Under the pieces are notes generated by a model. It was not told the DNA's origin and ran no database searches. It saw only the letters and a list, made by a program, of their open reading frames with translations. From positions 248,001-312,000 of the forward strand of contig NZ_SWBR01000005.1 of the NCBI RefSeq assembly GCF_005116505.1: a stretch of DNA of 64,000 nucleotides. Reading direction: 5' to 3'. A program made the translations under genes and the position numbers. This document shows positions 42,463 through 53,026 of the stretch, piece after piece. Position 1 is the stretch's first letter; every line of letters starts with the position of its first letter. Origin of the DNA: Pedobacter polaris (GTDB taxonomy: Bacteria > Bacteroidota > Bacteroidia > Sphingobacteriales > Sphingobacteriaceae).

Positions 42463-45400
42463 ATGTCTTACAAAAAGGATAATAAATTAAAAAGCAATTT
42501 CACCTCGATAACCATTAGCTTATCGTCTCCAGAAACTATTTTGGAACGTTCAAGTGGTGAGGTGTTAAAACCTGAGACTATCAATTATCGTACTTACAAA
42601 CCTGAACGTGATGGTTTGTTTTGCGAACGTATTTTTGGTCCGGTAAAAGATTACGAATGCCATTGTGGTAAATACAAACGTATCCGTTATAAAGGTATTG
42701 TTTGCGACCGTTGTGGTGTTGAGGTAACTGAAAAGAAAGTACGTAGAGAGCGTATGGGACACATCAACTTGGTGGTTCCTGTAGCACATATCTGGTATTT
42801 CCGCTCATTGCCAAATAAAATCGGTTACCTTTTAGGTTTACCTACCAAAAGATTAGACTTGATTATTTACTACGAACGTTATGTAGTAATCCAAGCTGGT
42901 TTAATGGCAGATCAAGGTATCCAGTACATGGATTTCTTAACTGAAGAAGAGTATTTAGATATTTTAGATAAATTACCTAAAGAAAATCAATATTTAGACG
43001 ATAAAGACCCTAATAAATTTGTAGCCAAAATGGGTGCAGAAGCATTAGAAGATTTATTAAAACGTATTGACTTAGATACTTTATCTTATAATCTACGTCA
43101 CCAAGCTGCAAATGAAACTTCTCAACAACGTAAAAATGAAGCTTTAAAACGTCTTCAAGTTGTAGAAGCTTTCCGTGGTGCTAAAACTCGTATTGAGAAT
43201 AACCCAGAGTGGATGATTATCAAGATCGTTCCTGTTATTCCACCAGAATTACGTCCGTTGGTACCATTAGAAGGTGGTCGTTTTGCAACTTCAGATTTGA
43301 ACGATTTATATCGTCGTGTAATTATCCGTAACAATCGTTTAAAACGTTTGATCGAGATTAAAGCACCAGAAGTTATTCTACGTAACGAGAAACGTATGTT
43401 ACAGGAAGCTGTAGATTCGTTATTCGATAACTCACGTAAAGTAAATGCTGTTAAAACTGAAGGTAATAGAGCATTAAAATCTTTATCAGATATTTTAAAA
43501 GGTAAACAAGGTCGTTTCCGTCAAAACTTATTAGGTAAACGTGTAGATTATTCTGCTCGTTCGGTAATTGTTGTAGGTCCAAACCTTAAATTACACGAAT
43601 GTGGTTTACCAAAAGATATGGCTGCAGAACTTTTCAAACCGTTCATTATTCGCAAGATGATAGAGCGTGGAATTGTGAAAACAGTTAAATCTGCTAAGAA
43701 AATTGTAGATAGAAAAGATCCCTTAGTTTGGGATATTCTAGAAAACGTACTAAAAGGACACCCAGTATTACTTAACCGTGCACCTACGTTGCACAGATTA
43801 GGTATCCAGTCTTTCCAACCACGTTTAATTGAAGGAAAAGCTATCCAATTACACCCATTAGTTTGTACTGCATTTAACGCGGATTTTGATGGTGACCAGA
43901 TGGCGGTGCATTTACCTTTAGGTCATGCAGCAATTTTGGAAGCCCAAGTTCTAATGTTAGCAGCACACAATATTCTAAACCCTGCAAATGGTACGCCAAT
44001 TACGGTTCCATCTCAGGATATGGTTTTGGGTCTTTATTATATTACTAAAGGCCGTAGAACTGATGAAACTCGTGTAGTTAAAGGACAAGATGCATCTTTC
44101 TATTCTCCAGAAGAAGTAATTATTGCTTACAATGAGAAAATGATTGATTTACATGCTTTTATCAAGGTAAAAGTAAATGTAAAACAAGAAGATGGTACGA
44201 TTGTAAATAAATTAACTGAGACTACTGTAGGAAGGGTATTGTTTAACCAAATGGTACCAGAAGAAGTAGGTTATATCAACGAACTATTAACTAAAAAATC
44301 TTTAAGAGATATTATTGGTGAAGTAGTAAAAATGACTGGTATGGCTCGTTCTGCAAGATTCCTTGATGATATCAAAGAACTTGGTTTTAGAATGGCTTTC
44401 CAAGGTGGATTATCGTTTAACTTACAAGATGTTAATATTCCAGTAGAGAAACATACTTTACTAGAACAAGCAGCTGCTGAAGTTGATGAGGTAAGAAACA
44501 ACTATAACATGGGTTTCATTACCAACAACGAGCGTTACAATCAAATTATCGATATCTGGACACGTATCAACAACCGTTTAACTACGTTTGTAATGAACCA
44601 ATTGTCTAGCGATAACCAAGGTTTTAACTCTGTTTACATGATGCTTGACTCTGGAGCCCGTGGTTCGAAAGAGCAAATTCGTCAGTTAGCAGGTATGCGT
44701 GGTTTGATGGCTAAGCCTCAAAAATCAGGTTCTGGTGGTGAGATTATTGAAAATCCAATTTTATCTAACTTTAAAGAAGGTTTATCAGTATTAGAATACT
44801 TTATTTCTACTCACGGTGCTCGTAAAGGTTTGGCGGATACAGCGTTAAAAACTGCTGATGCTGGTTACTTAACACGTCGTTTACATGACGTTGCACAAGA
44901 TATGATTGTTAACGCAGTAGATTGTGGTACTTTAAGAGGTATGTACACTACAGCTTTAAAAGATAATGAAGATATCGTTGAGCCATTATATGATAGAATT
45001 TTAGGTCGTATTTCACTTCACGATGTATTCAATCCATTAGATGGTAAATTATTAGTTGCTGCAGGCGAAGATATTTCTGAAGAAATTGCAAAAACTATTG
45101 AGGAATCTCCATTAGAAGGTATTGAAATTCGTTCGGTATTAACTTGCGAAAATAAACGTGGTGTTTGTGCATTATGTTATGGACGTAACTTAGCATCTGG
45201 TAAACGTGTTCAAAGAGGAGAAGCTGTTGGTGTAATTGCTGCACAGTCAATTGGTGAGCCGGGTACACAGTTAACCTTACGTACATTCCACGTGGGTGGT
45301 ACTGCATCAAACATTGCTGCAGAATCTCAAATCAATGCCAAATTTGATGGTGTTATCGAATTTGAAAACTTACGTACTGTAGAAACTCAAACAGAAGAAG

Positions 45401-46752
45401 GTAAGACTGATATCGTTTTGGGTCGTTCAGGAGAATTCAAAATTACGGAACCAAAAACTGGTAAAATAATCGTAACTAATAACATTCCTTACGGTGCATT
45501 TTTATACGTTAAAGAAGGTGATAAAGTTTCTAAAGGCGATAAAATTTGTTCGTGGGATCCATATAACGCGGTTATTATCTCAGAATTTGCAGGTAAAATC
45601 GAGTTTGATGCGATTGTTGAAGGTGTAACCTTCCGTGAAGAATCTGATGAGCAGACTGGTCACCGTGAGAAAGTAATTATCGATACACGTGATAAAACTA
45701 AAAATCCATCAATTAGAGTAGTTGATAAAAAAGGTGAACTGATTAGAGGATATAACATCCCTGTTGGTGCCCACATCGCTATTGATGAAGGAGAAGCAGT
45801 TCAAACAGGACAAATCTTAGTTAAAATACCTCGTGCAACGGGTAAAACTCGAGATATTACGGGTGGTTTACCACGTGTAACTGAGTTATTCGAAGCACGT
45901 AACCCATCTAACCCAGCTGTAGTAACTGAAATTGATGGTGTTGTAACTTTAGGTGGTGTTAAACGTGGTAATCGCGAAATGACTATCGAATCTAAAGACG
46001 GAGAAGTTAAAAAATATCTAGTACCATTGTCTAAACACATTTTAGTACAGGATAATGACTTTGTGAAAGCAGGTATGCCATTATCTGATGGATCAATTTC
46101 TCCAGCTGATATTTTAGCTATTAAAGGCCCTGCGGCTGTGCAAGAATACTTAGTTAATGGTATCCAAGAGGTTTACCGTTTACAAGGTGTGAAAATTAAC
46201 GATAAGCACTTTGAAGTAATTGTACACCAGATGATGCAAAAGGTTCATATCGAAGATCCGGGTGATACTCGTTTCTTAGAAAATGACTCTGTAGATCGTT
46301 GGGACTTTATGGTTGAGAACGACGAAATCTATGACAAAAAAGTTGTGGTAGAGGCAGGCGATTCAGAAACAGTAAAACCAGGACAAATTCTTTCTTTACG
46401 TAAATTAAGAGACGAAAATTCTCAATTAAAACGTAAAGATTTGAAACAAATTGAAGTACGTGATGCAAAACCTGCAACTGCGAGTTCAATTTTGCAAGGT
46501 ATTACTAGAGCATCATTGGGTACCAAATCGTTCATCTCAGCAGCATCATTCCAGGAAACTACTAAAGTTTTGAATGAAGCAGCTATCGCAGGTAAACGTG
46601 ATAACATGTTAGGCTTAAAAGAAAACGTAATCGTTGGTCACTTGATTCCTTCAGGTACTGGTGTTCGTGGATATGAGCGTATCATTGTTGGTTCTCAAGA
46701 AGAATACGATAAATTATTAGCTTCTAAACAAGAAGAAGAAGTTGAAGCTTAA
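42463..46752 (+). CDS. rpoC: RNA polymerase beta-prime subunit
   Basis: 1429 aa. Zinc ribbon 1 (CHCGKYKR...CDRCG), active-site NADFDGD at residues 472-478, bridge helix/trigger loop region ([33 protein letters not shown]) and a second zinc site ([13 protein letters not shown]). Ends with the usual acidic tail (EEEVEA). Terminator at 46784-46817. Confidence 0.99.
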   Translation: MSYKKDNKLKSNFTSITISLSSPETILERSSGEVLKPETINYRTYKPERDGLFCERIFGPVKDYECHCGKYKRIRYKGIVCDRCGVEVTEKKVRRERMGHINLVVPVAHIWYFRSLPNKIGYLLGLPTKRLDLIIYYERYVVIQAGLMADQGIQYMDFLTEEEYLDILDKLPKENQYLDDKDPNKFVAKMGAEALEDLLKRIDLDTLSYNLRHQAANETSQQRKNEALKRLQVVEAFRGAKTRIENNPEWMIIKIVPVIPPELRPLVPLEGGRFATSDLNDLYRRVIIRNNRLKRLIEIKAPEVILRNEKRMLQEAVDSLFDNSRKVNAVKTEGNRALKSLSDILKGKQGRFRQNLLGKRVDYSARSVIVVGPNLKLHECGLPKDMAAELFKPFIIRKMIERGIVKTVKSAKKIVDRKDPLVWDILENVLKGHPVLLNRAPTLHRLGIQSFQPRLIEGKAIQLHPLVCTAFNADFDGDQMAVHLPLGHAAILEAQVLMLAAHNILNPANGTPITVPSQDMVLGLYYITKGRRTDETRVVKGQDASFYSPEEVIIAYNEKMIDLHAFIKVKVNVKQEDGTIVNKLTETTVGRVLFNQMVPEEVGYINELLTKKSLRDIIGEVVKMTGMARSARFLDDIKELGFRMAFQGGLSFNLQDVNIPVEKHTLLEQAAAEVDEVRNNYNMGFITNNERYNQIIDIWTRINNRLTTFVMNQLSSDNQGFNSVYMMLDSGARGSKEQIRQLAGMRGLMAKPQKSGSGGEIIENPILSNFKEGLSVLEYFISTHGARKGLADTALKTADAGYLTRRLHDVAQDMIVNAVDCGTLRGMYTTALKDNEDIVEPLYDRILGRISLHDVFNPLDGKLLVAAGEDISEEIAKTIEESPLEGIEIRSVLTCENKRGVCALCYGRNLASGKRVQRGEAVGVIAAQSIGEPGTQLTLRTFHVGGTASNIAAESQINAKFDGVIEFENLRTVETQTEEGKTDIVLGRSGEFKITEPKTGKIIVTNNIPYGAFLYVKEGDKVSKGDKICSWDPYNAVIISEFAGKIEFDAIVEGVTFREESDEQTGHREKVIIDTRDKTKNPSIRVVDKKGELIRGYNIPVGAHIAIDEGEAVQTGQILVKIPRATGKTRDITGGLPRVTELFEARNPSNPAVVTEIDGVVTLGGVKRGNREMTIESKDGEVKKYLVPLSKHILVQDNDFVKAGMPLSDGSISPADILAIKGPAAVQEYLVNGIQEVYRLQGVKINDKHFEVIVHQMMQKVHIEDPGDTRFLENDSVDRWDFMVENDEIYDKKVVVEAGDSETVKPGQILSLRKLRDENSQLKRKDLKQIEVRDAKPATASSILQGITRASLGTKSFISAASFQETTKVLNEAAIAGKRDNMLGLKENVIVGHLIPSGTGVRGYERIIVGSQEEYDKLLASKQEEEVEA

Positions 46753-46783
46753 TTATCATAACAGATCTTAAAGATTTGTAAAT

Positions 46784-46817
46784 AAAATCCCTAGTGTTAA
46801 TTCGCTAGGGATTTTTT
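46784..46817 (+). terminator. Intrinsic terminator of the rplK-rpoC operon
   Basis: AAAATCCCTAG (46784-46794) and CTAGGGATTTT (46805-46815) with a 10-nt loop and T-run. Confidence 0.88.
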
Positions 46818-46851
46818 ATTGAATATTGCAACGATTAACAATTGCTTTTTA

Positions 46852-46859
46852 TATTTTTG
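46852..46859 (+). promoter_or_regulatory. -7 box immediately before the DUF3467 gene
   Basis: TATTTTTG ends only 3 bp before the ATG at 46863, so transcription from it would give a leaderless mRNA. A TTGC word lies 23 bp upstream. Moderate to weak call. Confidence 0.35.
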
Positions 46860-46862
46860 ACT

Positions 46863-47177
46863 ATGGAAGATCAACAAAACGAAAACCAACTCAACATAGA
46901 ATTATCTGAAGAAATTGCTGAAGGCGTTTTTTCTAATTTAGCTATAATCACACATTCTAATACAGAGTTTGTATTAGATTTTATTAGAGTAATGCCAGGA
47001 GTGCCAAAGGCAAAAGTTAAATCGAGAATAATATTAACTCCTGAACATGCCAAAAGATTATTGCATGCCATGCAAGATAATATAGAAAAATTTGAAATGG
47101 CAAATGGTAAAATTAAAACTCAAGATGAGCCTCCAGGTTTTCCAATGAATTTTGGTGGGCCTACTGCACAAGCTTAG
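46863..47177 (+). CDS. DUF3467 protein downstream of rpoC
   Basis: 104 aa from ATG 46863. Has NIELSEEIAEGVFSNLAIITHSNTEFVLDF, IRVMPGVPKAKVKSRIILTPEHAKRLL (pieces of one continuous small beta-rich domain) and a Pro/Gly tail. Widely found just after rpoC in Bacteroidota; function unknown. An earlier in-frame start at 46842 is inside the AT-rich promoter region and rejected. Confidence 0.88.
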   Translation: MEDQQNENQLNIELSEEIAEGVFSNLAIITHSNTEFVLDFIRVMPGVPKAKVKSRIILTPEHAKRLLHAMQDNIEKFEMANGKIKTQDEPPGFPMNFGGPTAQA

Positions 47178-47181
47178 GTAT

Positions 47182-47256
47182 TTTGTCATTCTGAGCGAAG
47201 CAAAGAATCTCTAGAATATTTTACTTTGAGATTCCTCCAGAGTCGGAATGACAAAT
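47182..47256. repeat. Complete REP-like palindrome between DUF3467 gene and miaA
   Basis: TTTGTCATTCTGAGCGAAG at one end and GGAATGACAAA at the other form the outer stem, with AGAATCTC/GAGATTCCTC inside. The right half runs into the miaA coding region and supplies its last residues. Same family as 16654-16682 and 62222-62304. Confidence 0.75.
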
Positions 47257-48156
47257 TTTAGTTAAATGTTTGATAACTTCTTCAACTTGATTCGGTTCAA
47301 ACCAAACTGTGTTTTCATCGCGTCTAAACCAGGTAAGCTGACGTTTTGCAAAACGACGTGTACTTTGTTTAATCAAAGTAACTGCAGTAGCTAAATCGGT
47401 TTTACCATCGAAATAATCAAATAATTCTGAATAACCAACTGTATTTAATGCATTGTATTGGCGGTGCGGAAGGAGTGATTTGGCCTCTTCTAATAAACCT
47501 GCTTCCATCATTAGATCTACACGGTGATTAATACGCTCATAAAGTATTGCCCTGTCGGTATTAAGTCCAATTTTTATGATTTGAAAAGGTCTTTCTTTTT
47601 TATTAGCGGTTAAAAAAGAACTTAGCTTTTCGCCTGTTGAAAGTACCACTTCTAAGCCTCTAATCATTCTTTGAGGATTAGATTGATCTACTTTCTCAAA
47701 ATATGTAGGATCTAATTCTTGAAGTTGTTTTCTAATTGAATCAATACCCTCATCAGCCAATTTCTGATTTAATTGGGCCCTTATATTCAGATCTATTTCT
47801 GGTAAATCATCCAATCCTTTGCAAACAGCATCAATGTATAAGCCAGAGCCGCCAACCATAATCAGAATATCGTGCTTTTTAAAAAGTTCATCCATTAACT
47901 TTAAAGCCTGAACTTCAAAATCTCCCGTACTGAAAAGTGTGGTTATGCTATGAGAATCTATAAAATGATGGGGCACAGCTTCCAGTTCTTCTTTTGAAGG
48001 TTTTGCAGTGCCGATATGCATTTCTTGGAAAAACTGTCGAGAATCTGCTGAGATAATTTCGCTATGATAAAACTGAGCCAACTCAATAGCAAGCGCAGTT
48101 TTACCAATGGCAGTTGGCCCAACAACAACAATTAAGGTCTTCTTTGGAATGGGCAT
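47221..48156 (-). CDS. miaA: tRNA dimethylallyltransferase
   Basis: Adds the isopentenyl group to A37 of tRNAs reading UNN codons; 311 aa. P-loop GPTAIGKTALAIEL (residues 12-25), SADSRQF, GTAKPSKEE, VGGSGLYIDA and the tRNA-binding KRQLTWFRRD near the end. The C-terminal tail CHSDSGGISK is read from a REP palindrome (47182-47256), so the normal end of the protein is probably near HLTK. Confidence 0.95.
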   Translation of the reverse strand: MPIPKKTLIVVVGPTAIGKTALAIELAQFYHSEIISADSRQFFQEMHIGTAKPSKEELEAVPHHFIDSHSITTLFSTGDFEVQALKLMDELFKKHDILIMVGGSGLYIDAVCKGLDDLPEIDLNIRAQLNQKLADEGIDSIRKQLQELDPTYFEKVDQSNPQRMIRGLEVVLSTGEKLSSFLTANKKERPFQIIKIGLNTDRAILYERINHRVDLMMEAGLLEEAKSLLPHRQYNALNTVGYSELFDYFDGKTDLATAVTLIKQSTRRFAKRQLTWFRRDENTVWFEPNQVEEVIKHLTKICHSDSGGISK

Positions 48157-48164
48157 ATTAATTT

Positions 48165-48236
48165 TAGAATTACGATTTTAGATTGAATTTAATGATGACA
48201 AACTAAAATCTGTAAAATCACCCAAATCTGTGAACT
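48165..48236. repeat. AT-rich dispersed-repeat fragment between two minus-strand genes
   Basis: Words ATTTTAGAATTACGATTTTAG and ACTAAAATCTGTAAAATC (pieces) can pair partly and resemble the spacers of the tRNA cluster (33385-33784). No ORF or terminator. Confidence 0.35.
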
Positions 48237-48241
48237 CAATT

Positions 48242-48895
48242 TTAATAGTCTTCTTCTTTACCAGTTCCGTATTCTTCGTCGGCAAAATCATCACTATCAG
48301 CAAAATCATCTTTTTCTACCTCTTCTTCACTCTCCTCATCAACTTCTTCTGCCATAATACCTCTTCCACCCATTGCTTCCAATTCTTCGGTATCTTCAGG
48401 TACAAAGTCCATTTCATTTAAGAAATCAAAATCGCTTGATGCTGCTGCACTGCTTACTGTAAAGGCACCAGCATTATTTTTGTCAATAATTTTTGGTGCT
48501 TCGCCAGTACTTTTAACCAAGAATGGATATTCTATATTAGGGTCGTTTTCTAGGATAATTTTAATCAACTCTACGTGAAAATCGAATGGGCGTTCGAAAT
48601 CATAGATGTAGTAAAATTTCTGGTGTGGATCTTCGATAAAGTTACTCAATTTTGAGTTCTCCATTAAAGCTACTCCATTATCAATTTTCCGTTGGTTAGG
48701 TAAAATGGCAATTTCATCCCCCTTAATCCAATTATCTGTACTTACATAAAATGATGACGATTTTTCTGCATTATAACCGGTTGAGCGATGAATTGCTCTG
48801 TGGAGGTCTTCAAAAGTTTGATTAGTTTTAATGTCGATTTCTCTTACTACTTCGTCAAAATCTTCAAAAGAAATTTTAAATCTATAAATTGCCAT
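48242..48895 (-). CDS. pRiA4b ORF-3-like domain protein with acidic tail
   Basis: 217 aa. N-terminal 150 residues look like the plasmid pRiA4b ORF-3 domain (YRFKISFEDFDEVVREIDIK, TFEDLHRAIHRSTGYN, YIYDFERPFDFHVELI), a fold of unknown role common in bacteria. The C-terminal 60 residues are a very acidic, low-complexity tail (EEVDEESEEEVEKDDFADSDDFADEEYG). It lies between miaA and the CCA-adding enzyme; link unproven. Confidence 0.78.
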   Translation of the reverse strand: MAIYRFKISFEDFDEVVREIDIKTNQTFEDLHRAIHRSTGYNAEKSSSFYVSTDNWIKGDEIAILPNQRKIDNGVALMENSKLSNFIEDPHQKFYYIYDFERPFDFHVELIKIILENDPNIEYPFLVKSTGEAPKIIDKNNAGAFTVSSAAASSDFDFLNEMDFVPEDTEELEAMGGRGIMAEEVDEESEEEVEKDDFADSDDFADEEYGTGKEEDY

Positions 48896-48955
48896 TGCGC
48901 TGTTCTGTTTCTGTCTATAAAATTAAGAAATAAAAAATAAAATCTGCCGTTGTTT

Positions 48956-50362
48956 TTATCTTGTAACTGGATTTAAACCTAATTGTTTGGCTTTGTTTAA
49001 CATAAAATTAAAAGCATCTTCATAGTTGTTTGTTATTTCGCCTTCTAAAATAGCTTCTCTAATTGCATTTTTTAAAATGCCCACTTCTTTTCCTGCTGAT
49101 AGACCAAATGTTTCCATAATATCGTTGCCAGAAATAGGGGGTTGCCAATTTCGCAATTGATCACGCTCTTCAACGTCTTTGAGTTTTTGTTTAACCAACT
49201 CAAAATTATTGCGGTATTTTTTTATTTTGTACTCATTTTTTGTGGTTACGTCAGCATTACATAACAACATTAAACTTTCAATTTCCTCTCCAGCTTCAAA
49301 AAGCAATCTTCTAACGGCAGAATCAGTTACTTTTTCTTGAGCCAAAACAATTGGACGTAAATGCAATTGAACCAATTTTTGAACGTATTTCATTTTTTCA
49401 TTCAAAGGTAGTTTCAGTTGAGCAAAAATTTGAGGAACCATTCGAGCGCCTTTATCCTCATGTCCATGAAAAGTCCAACCATGACCTTCTTCAAATCTTT
49501 TTGTTGCAGGCTTAGCGATGTCATGTAATATTGCTGCCCATCGAAGCCAAAGGTCATCTGTAGTGTTACAAATATTATCTAAAACCTGTAAAGTATGGTA
49601 AAAGTTGTCTTTGTGGCCTTTGCCTTTTATAATTTCAACACCATAAAGGTTTGCCATTTGAGGGAAAATGAGCTGCAATAAACCTGTATCAAATAAATGC
49701 TTAAAGCCAATTGATGGTGTTTTGGCCAAAATTATTTTATTTAATTCATCTGTAATTCGTTCTTTTGAAACGATTTTAATTCGTTCTTTTTGTGTTTTAA
49801 TGGCTTGCAAAGCAGCAGCATCAATTTCAAAATCTAACTGTGTAGCAAAACGAATAGCCCGCATCATTCGTAAGGGATCATCAGAAAAAGTAATTGCTGG
49901 ATCTAATGGAGTACGAATTATTTTATTTTCTAAGGCTATCAATCCTTCAAATGGATCAATTAAACTTCCATAATTTGAGGGATTTAGTGAGATAGCTAAT
50001 GCATTAATTGTAAAATCTCTACGTAATTGATCATCTTCTAAAGTTCCGTTTTCAACAATCGGCTTACGAGAATCTGAGCGATAAGATTCTTTTCTGGCAC
50101 CAACAAACTCGATCTCTAAATCATTGTATTTGAGCATTGCTGTACCAAAATTTTTAAACACAGCAACTTTAGTTTTTAAATGCTGACCAACTTTCTCAGC
50201 AAAATCAATCCCATTTCCAAGAATAACCACATCAATGTCTTTTGATGGCCTGTTTAAAAATAAATCGCGTACAAAACCACCTATCACATAAGCTTCTGTT
50301 TTGGTTTGCTCTGCAATGGTTGCTAAAACTTTAAATATTGGATTTTGAAGGTGCTGTTGCAT
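48956..50362 (-). CDS. tRNA nucleotidyltransferase (CCA-adding enzyme) with HD domain
   Basis: Adds or repairs 3' CCA; needed here since the tRNAs encode none. 468 aa from ATG 50362. Nucleotidyltransferase head [20 protein letters not shown] with the DxD metal pair, [10 protein letters not shown], and C-terminal HD domain ([20 protein letters not shown]). An ATG at 50380 would add six residues but lies within a palindromic repeat (50376-50440), so the later ATG is preferred. Confidence 0.93.
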   Translation of the reverse strand: MQQHLQNPIFKVLATIAEQTKTEAYVIGGFVRDLFLNRPSKDIDVVILGNGIDFAEKVGQHLKTKVAVFKNFGTAMLKYNDLEIEFVGARKESYRSDSRKPIVENGTLEDDQLRRDFTINALAISLNPSNYGSLIDPFEGLIALENKIIRTPLDPAITFSDDPLRMMRAIRFATQLDFEIDAAALQAIKTQKERIKIVSKERITDELNKIILAKTPSIGFKHLFDTGLLQLIFPQMANLYGVEIIKGKGHKDNFYHTLQVLDNICNTTDDLWLRWAAILHDIAKPATKRFEEGHGWTFHGHEDKGARMVPQIFAQLKLPLNEKMKYVQKLVQLHLRPIVLAQEKVTDSAVRRLLFEAGEEIESLMLLCNADVTTKNEYKIKKYRNNFELVKQKLKDVEERDQLRNWQPPISGNDIMETFGLSAGKEVGILKNAIREAILEGEITNNYEDAFNFMLNKAKQLGLNPVTR

Positions 50363-50375
50363 AAAATTTGTTATC

Positions 50376-50440
50376 GTCATGCGGAATTTATTTCAGCATC
50401 TTTTTAGCCTAAAAGACCCTGAAATAAATTCAAGGTGACG
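50376..50440. repeat. REP-like palindrome at the CCA-adding enzyme start
   Basis: GGAATTTATTTCAG and CTGAAATAAATTC form a 13-bp stem, with GTCAT and GGTGAC near the ends. It makes a strong hairpin just upstream of the start codon, in the leader of this minus-strand gene. Confidence 0.65.
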
Positions 50441-50473
50441 AATGGGGTTGTAATTTATGCAAAAATAGTAAAA

Positions 50474-51037
50474 TTACTTACGTATAAATTCAAATTGACC
50501 AGATGGGCCTAATTTAATAATTGTAGAGGGTTTTTTAACTGTGCGGTTATCTTGATCAAAGTCTACAATATAATCAACAGCGTCTTTGATAGCATCACTA
50601 ATTTCATCAAAAAATCGGGGAGAGGCTTCGCCACTTACATTTGCAGAAGTAGAAACAATGGGCTTGCGAAAGCGTTGAAGCAATTGCTCACAGAAATCAT
50701 GTTTAACAATTCTAATGCCTACACTTCCATCCAGATTAATAACATTTTTGGCTAAGTTCTTAGCACCAGAAAAAACAATAGTCATTGGATTCTCTGCAAA
50801 CTCAATTAATTCATAAGCTACATCAGGAATTTCAGTAACATAACTTTGTAGTTTGTTTTCATTATCTAAAAGGATGATTAAGCTTTTATCTGCACTGCGA
50901 CCCTTAATTTCATTTACTTTCGCTACAGCTTCTTCATTAGTGGCATCACAACCTAAACCCCAAACCGTATCAGTAGGATAAAGGATTACTCCACCATTTT
51001 TTAAAATTTCAAGCGCATTGTTAATTTCCTGTTTCAT
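50474..51037 (-). CDS. L-threonylcarbamoyladenylate synthase (TsaC/Sua5 family)
   Basis: First step of t6A37 tRNA modification; 187 aa, short TsaC-type form. Has GGVILYPTDTVWGLGCDA, KGRSADKSLIILLDN, ENPMTIVFSG and IVSTSANVSG with the nucleotide-binding pattern. Its start is 1 bp after the glycosyltransferase-like gene upstream, in one minus-strand transcript. Confidence 0.93.
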   Translation of the reverse strand: MKQEINNALEILKNGGVILYPTDTVWGLGCDATNEEAVAKVNEIKGRSADKSLIILLDNENKLQSYVTEIPDVAYELIEFAENPMTIVFSGAKNLAKNVINLDGSVGIRIVKHDFCEQLLQRFRKPIVSTSANVSGEASPRFFDEISDAIKDAVDYIVDFDQDNRTVKKPSTIIKLGPSGQFEFIRK

Positions 51038-51038
51038 T

Positions 51039-51809
51039 TTATTTAATTATTGGAATAAATTTTTTCCAAAATCCTGGATGATGTTTTAATGGGGCGTGGC
51101 AACCAAACGGTAATATTTCGCCTAGATATTTGTAGGCAATTTCTGGATGAAATTCTATTCCAAATTTCATTGCTTCTTCCCATTGGGGTATTTTAAAATC
51201 TAAAATTCGAGGTGTTTCTAATGACCAAAACACATCTTCATTAAAAGCATCACCTTGTAAAGTTGTATATTTTTTTAATAGGGTTGGATTTACCTTTTCT
51301 AATACATTTAAAGCTGAACTAATTTTTCTTAAAGAGAGACCACCATTTCCAACTTTATTATACCTATCGGCGTAAATTTTATTCTTTTTGAAAGAGAGCT
51401 TTAGTTGCTGAAATAAATTAAAAATGGCATTTCTATTTAATTTTTCAGGTCTAAACCATGGCGAGCCGATATAATCATAATCTTTTTCACACCAATAATG
51501 TAATTCATCCTTAAAAAGATAAACATCTGCTTGATGGATGAGCATATATTCAAAATGTTTAAAGGCCGAATAAAATCCCTTAGATAATAACAATTGATTG
51601 TACCCTGAAATTCCTTCGAAATAATGTTTTGCAAAGCGTTTTACTTCAAGTTTTTCTAATAACCCGAATGATTGATTAATAACTAATCCTTCTGGAGCAA
51701 CAATTACTTGCTTATTTCCTCTGGTTTTTTCGATACCATTTTCTAAGAAAGCTAATTCTAGCTCGGTTGGGGCTTGATATAATGGAAATATTACGATACA
51801 ACTTTTCAT
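51039..51809 (-). CDS. DUF5672 family glycosyltransferase-like protein
   Basis: 256 aa from ATG 51809, which overlaps the TGA of the upstream gene as ATGA, so translation is coupled. Has IVIFPLYQAPTELELAFLENGI, YMLIHQADVYLFKDEL (DxD-like), DYDYIGSPWF, KVGNGGLSLRK (GNGGxSLR) and EDVFWS, all marks of DUF5672. Probable GT-A type enzyme of polysaccharide or glycan synthesis; sugar unknown. Confidence 0.85.
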   Translation of the reverse strand: MKSCIVIFPLYQAPTELELAFLENGIEKTRGNKQVIVAPEGLVINQSFGLLEKLEVKRFAKHYFEGISGYNQLLLSKGFYSAFKHFEYMLIHQADVYLFKDELHYWCEKDYDYIGSPWFRPEKLNRNAIFNLFQQLKLSFKKNKIYADRYNKVGNGGLSLRKISSALNVLEKVNPTLLKKYTTLQGDAFNEDVFWSLETPRILDFKIPQWEEAMKFGIEFHPEIAYKYLGEILPFGCHAPLKHHPGFWKKFIPIIK

Positions 51810-53020
51810 TGAGCCAATGTTTTTAAATAACAATCCATTAATCGCTTACTAACAGCTTCATTATTAAATTTTTGCACGTAAAACAAACCTTTTTCTTTCA
51901 TTTCTTTTTGCAGATTTTGGTCTGATAAAACCTTGTTTACAGCATTTGACAAACCCTTAATATCATCTGGAGCAACATAAATACTATTTGGTCCACCTGC
52001 TTCTTCTAAACAAGAGCCAGTCGCTGCAATAACTGGTACATTACTATATAAAGCCTCAATTATTGGAATACCAAAGCCTTCATAATAGGATGGTAATATG
52101 AAAATACCAGCTGATTGATAAATTAAGGGTAAATCAGTAAAAGGAACATTTTTCAAGAAAATAACTCTTTCTTTCAGTCCCAATTTTTCAATTTCTTTTT
52201 TTACTAACGCAGTGTATGTAGTTTCCTTACCAATAACTACAAGTTGATAAGCAGAGTCAATTTTTGGTAATGCTCTAATTAGGAGTAAAAGATTTTTACG
52301 TGCTTCAATTGTACCTACATTTAAGATATATTTTACTGGCAGGTTGTATTTTTCTCTTATTTTTTCTTTTTCATTCTCAGTTGATGAGGTTTTAAAGCTA
52401 TCATCACAACTTTGATAGACTACATCGATTTTTGAAGAATCTATTTTATAAAGATCTACAATGTCTTCCTTGGTTTTTTCGCTAATGGCTATAATTCTAT
52501 CCACATTTTCACAAGCGTATTTGCTTTTAAATTTGTAAATAAGCCTATCTATAAGTCTATAATATTTTGGATAACGCAAAAAAATCAAATCGTGCATTGT
52601 TACAATACTCTTAATGCCAATATTATTAATGCCAACTGGAATTTCGTGGCTTAAACCATGAAATAGGTTAATGTTATCATTTATAAGCTGACTTTTAATA
52701 CCACTGCTTCTCCAGAATAATTTTGAGTTTTTAGCTGATGGAAGTTCGAGATGAACATTTGGTTGTGTAAAAAGAGGAGATTTTTTAAGGTGATCTTTTA
52801 TTTTAGGCGTATAAACGAAATACTCATTTGAAGGGAAGCTTTTGGCTAAATTTGCTATCAAAGATCTGCTATAATTGCCTAGTCCGGTTAAATTGTTTGC
52901 AGCACGTTTGCCATCGTATCCAATTTTGAGCTTAAAGCTAAAAGCCGAAGGACCAAAGCTTGATTGCTCAAGTTCAGGGCTTTCGGCTTCATTAGTTAGC
53001 TTTTCGCTTTTTGCTTTCAC
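51806..53020 (-). CDS. Glycosyltransferase family 4 protein
   Basis: 404 aa. GT-B fold: N-terminal GKRAANNLTGLGNYSRSLIANLA, then VGTIEARKNLLLLIRALPKI, VIFLKNVPFTDLPLIYQSAGIFILPSYYEGFGIPIIEAL, with the donor-binding E-x7-E (EGFGIPIIE). The first about 30 residues (KAKSEKLTNEAESPELEQ...) are read from an AAAGC/GCTTT palindrome and match no GT4 start; the true protein may begin just before IGYDGKRAANN. GTG 53020, 7 bp after the dapD stop. Likely works with the DUF5672 partner on a surface glycan. Confidence 0.88.
   Translation of the reverse strand: MKAKSEKLTNEAESPELEQSSFGPSAFSFKLKIGYDGKRAANNLTGLGNYSRSLIANLAKSFPSNEYFVYTPKIKDHLKKSPLFTQPNVHLELPSAKNSKLFWRSSGIKSQLINDNINLFHGLSHEIPVGINNIGIKSIVTMHDLIFLRYPKYYRLIDRLIYKFKSKYACENVDRIIAISEKTKEDIVDLYKIDSSKIDVVYQSCDDSFKTSSTENEKEKIREKYNLPVKYILNVGTIEARKNLLLLIRALPKIDSAYQLVVIGKETTYTALVKKEIEKLGLKERVIFLKNVPFTDLPLIYQSAGIFILPSYYEGFGIPIIEALYSNVPVIAATGSCLEEAGGPNSIYVAPDDIKGLSNAVNKVLSDQNLQKEMKEKGLFYVQKFNNEAVSKRLMDCYLKTLAQ
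52927..53018. repeat. Palindromic repeat inside the 5' end of the GT4 gene
   Basis: GAGCTTAAAGCTAAAAGCC and GGGCTTTCGGCTTC, TAGCTTTTCGCTTT form nested arms (AAAAGCCGAAG with CTTTCGGCTT). It is like other intergenic AGCTTTTAGC palindromes but is translated in frame as the N-terminal extension. Confidence 0.6.
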
Positions 53021-53026
53021 GTTAGT

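Noticed and set aside
46863-47177. DUF3467 gene as part of the rpoBC operon
   Set aside because: A strong terminator at 46784-46817 separates them.
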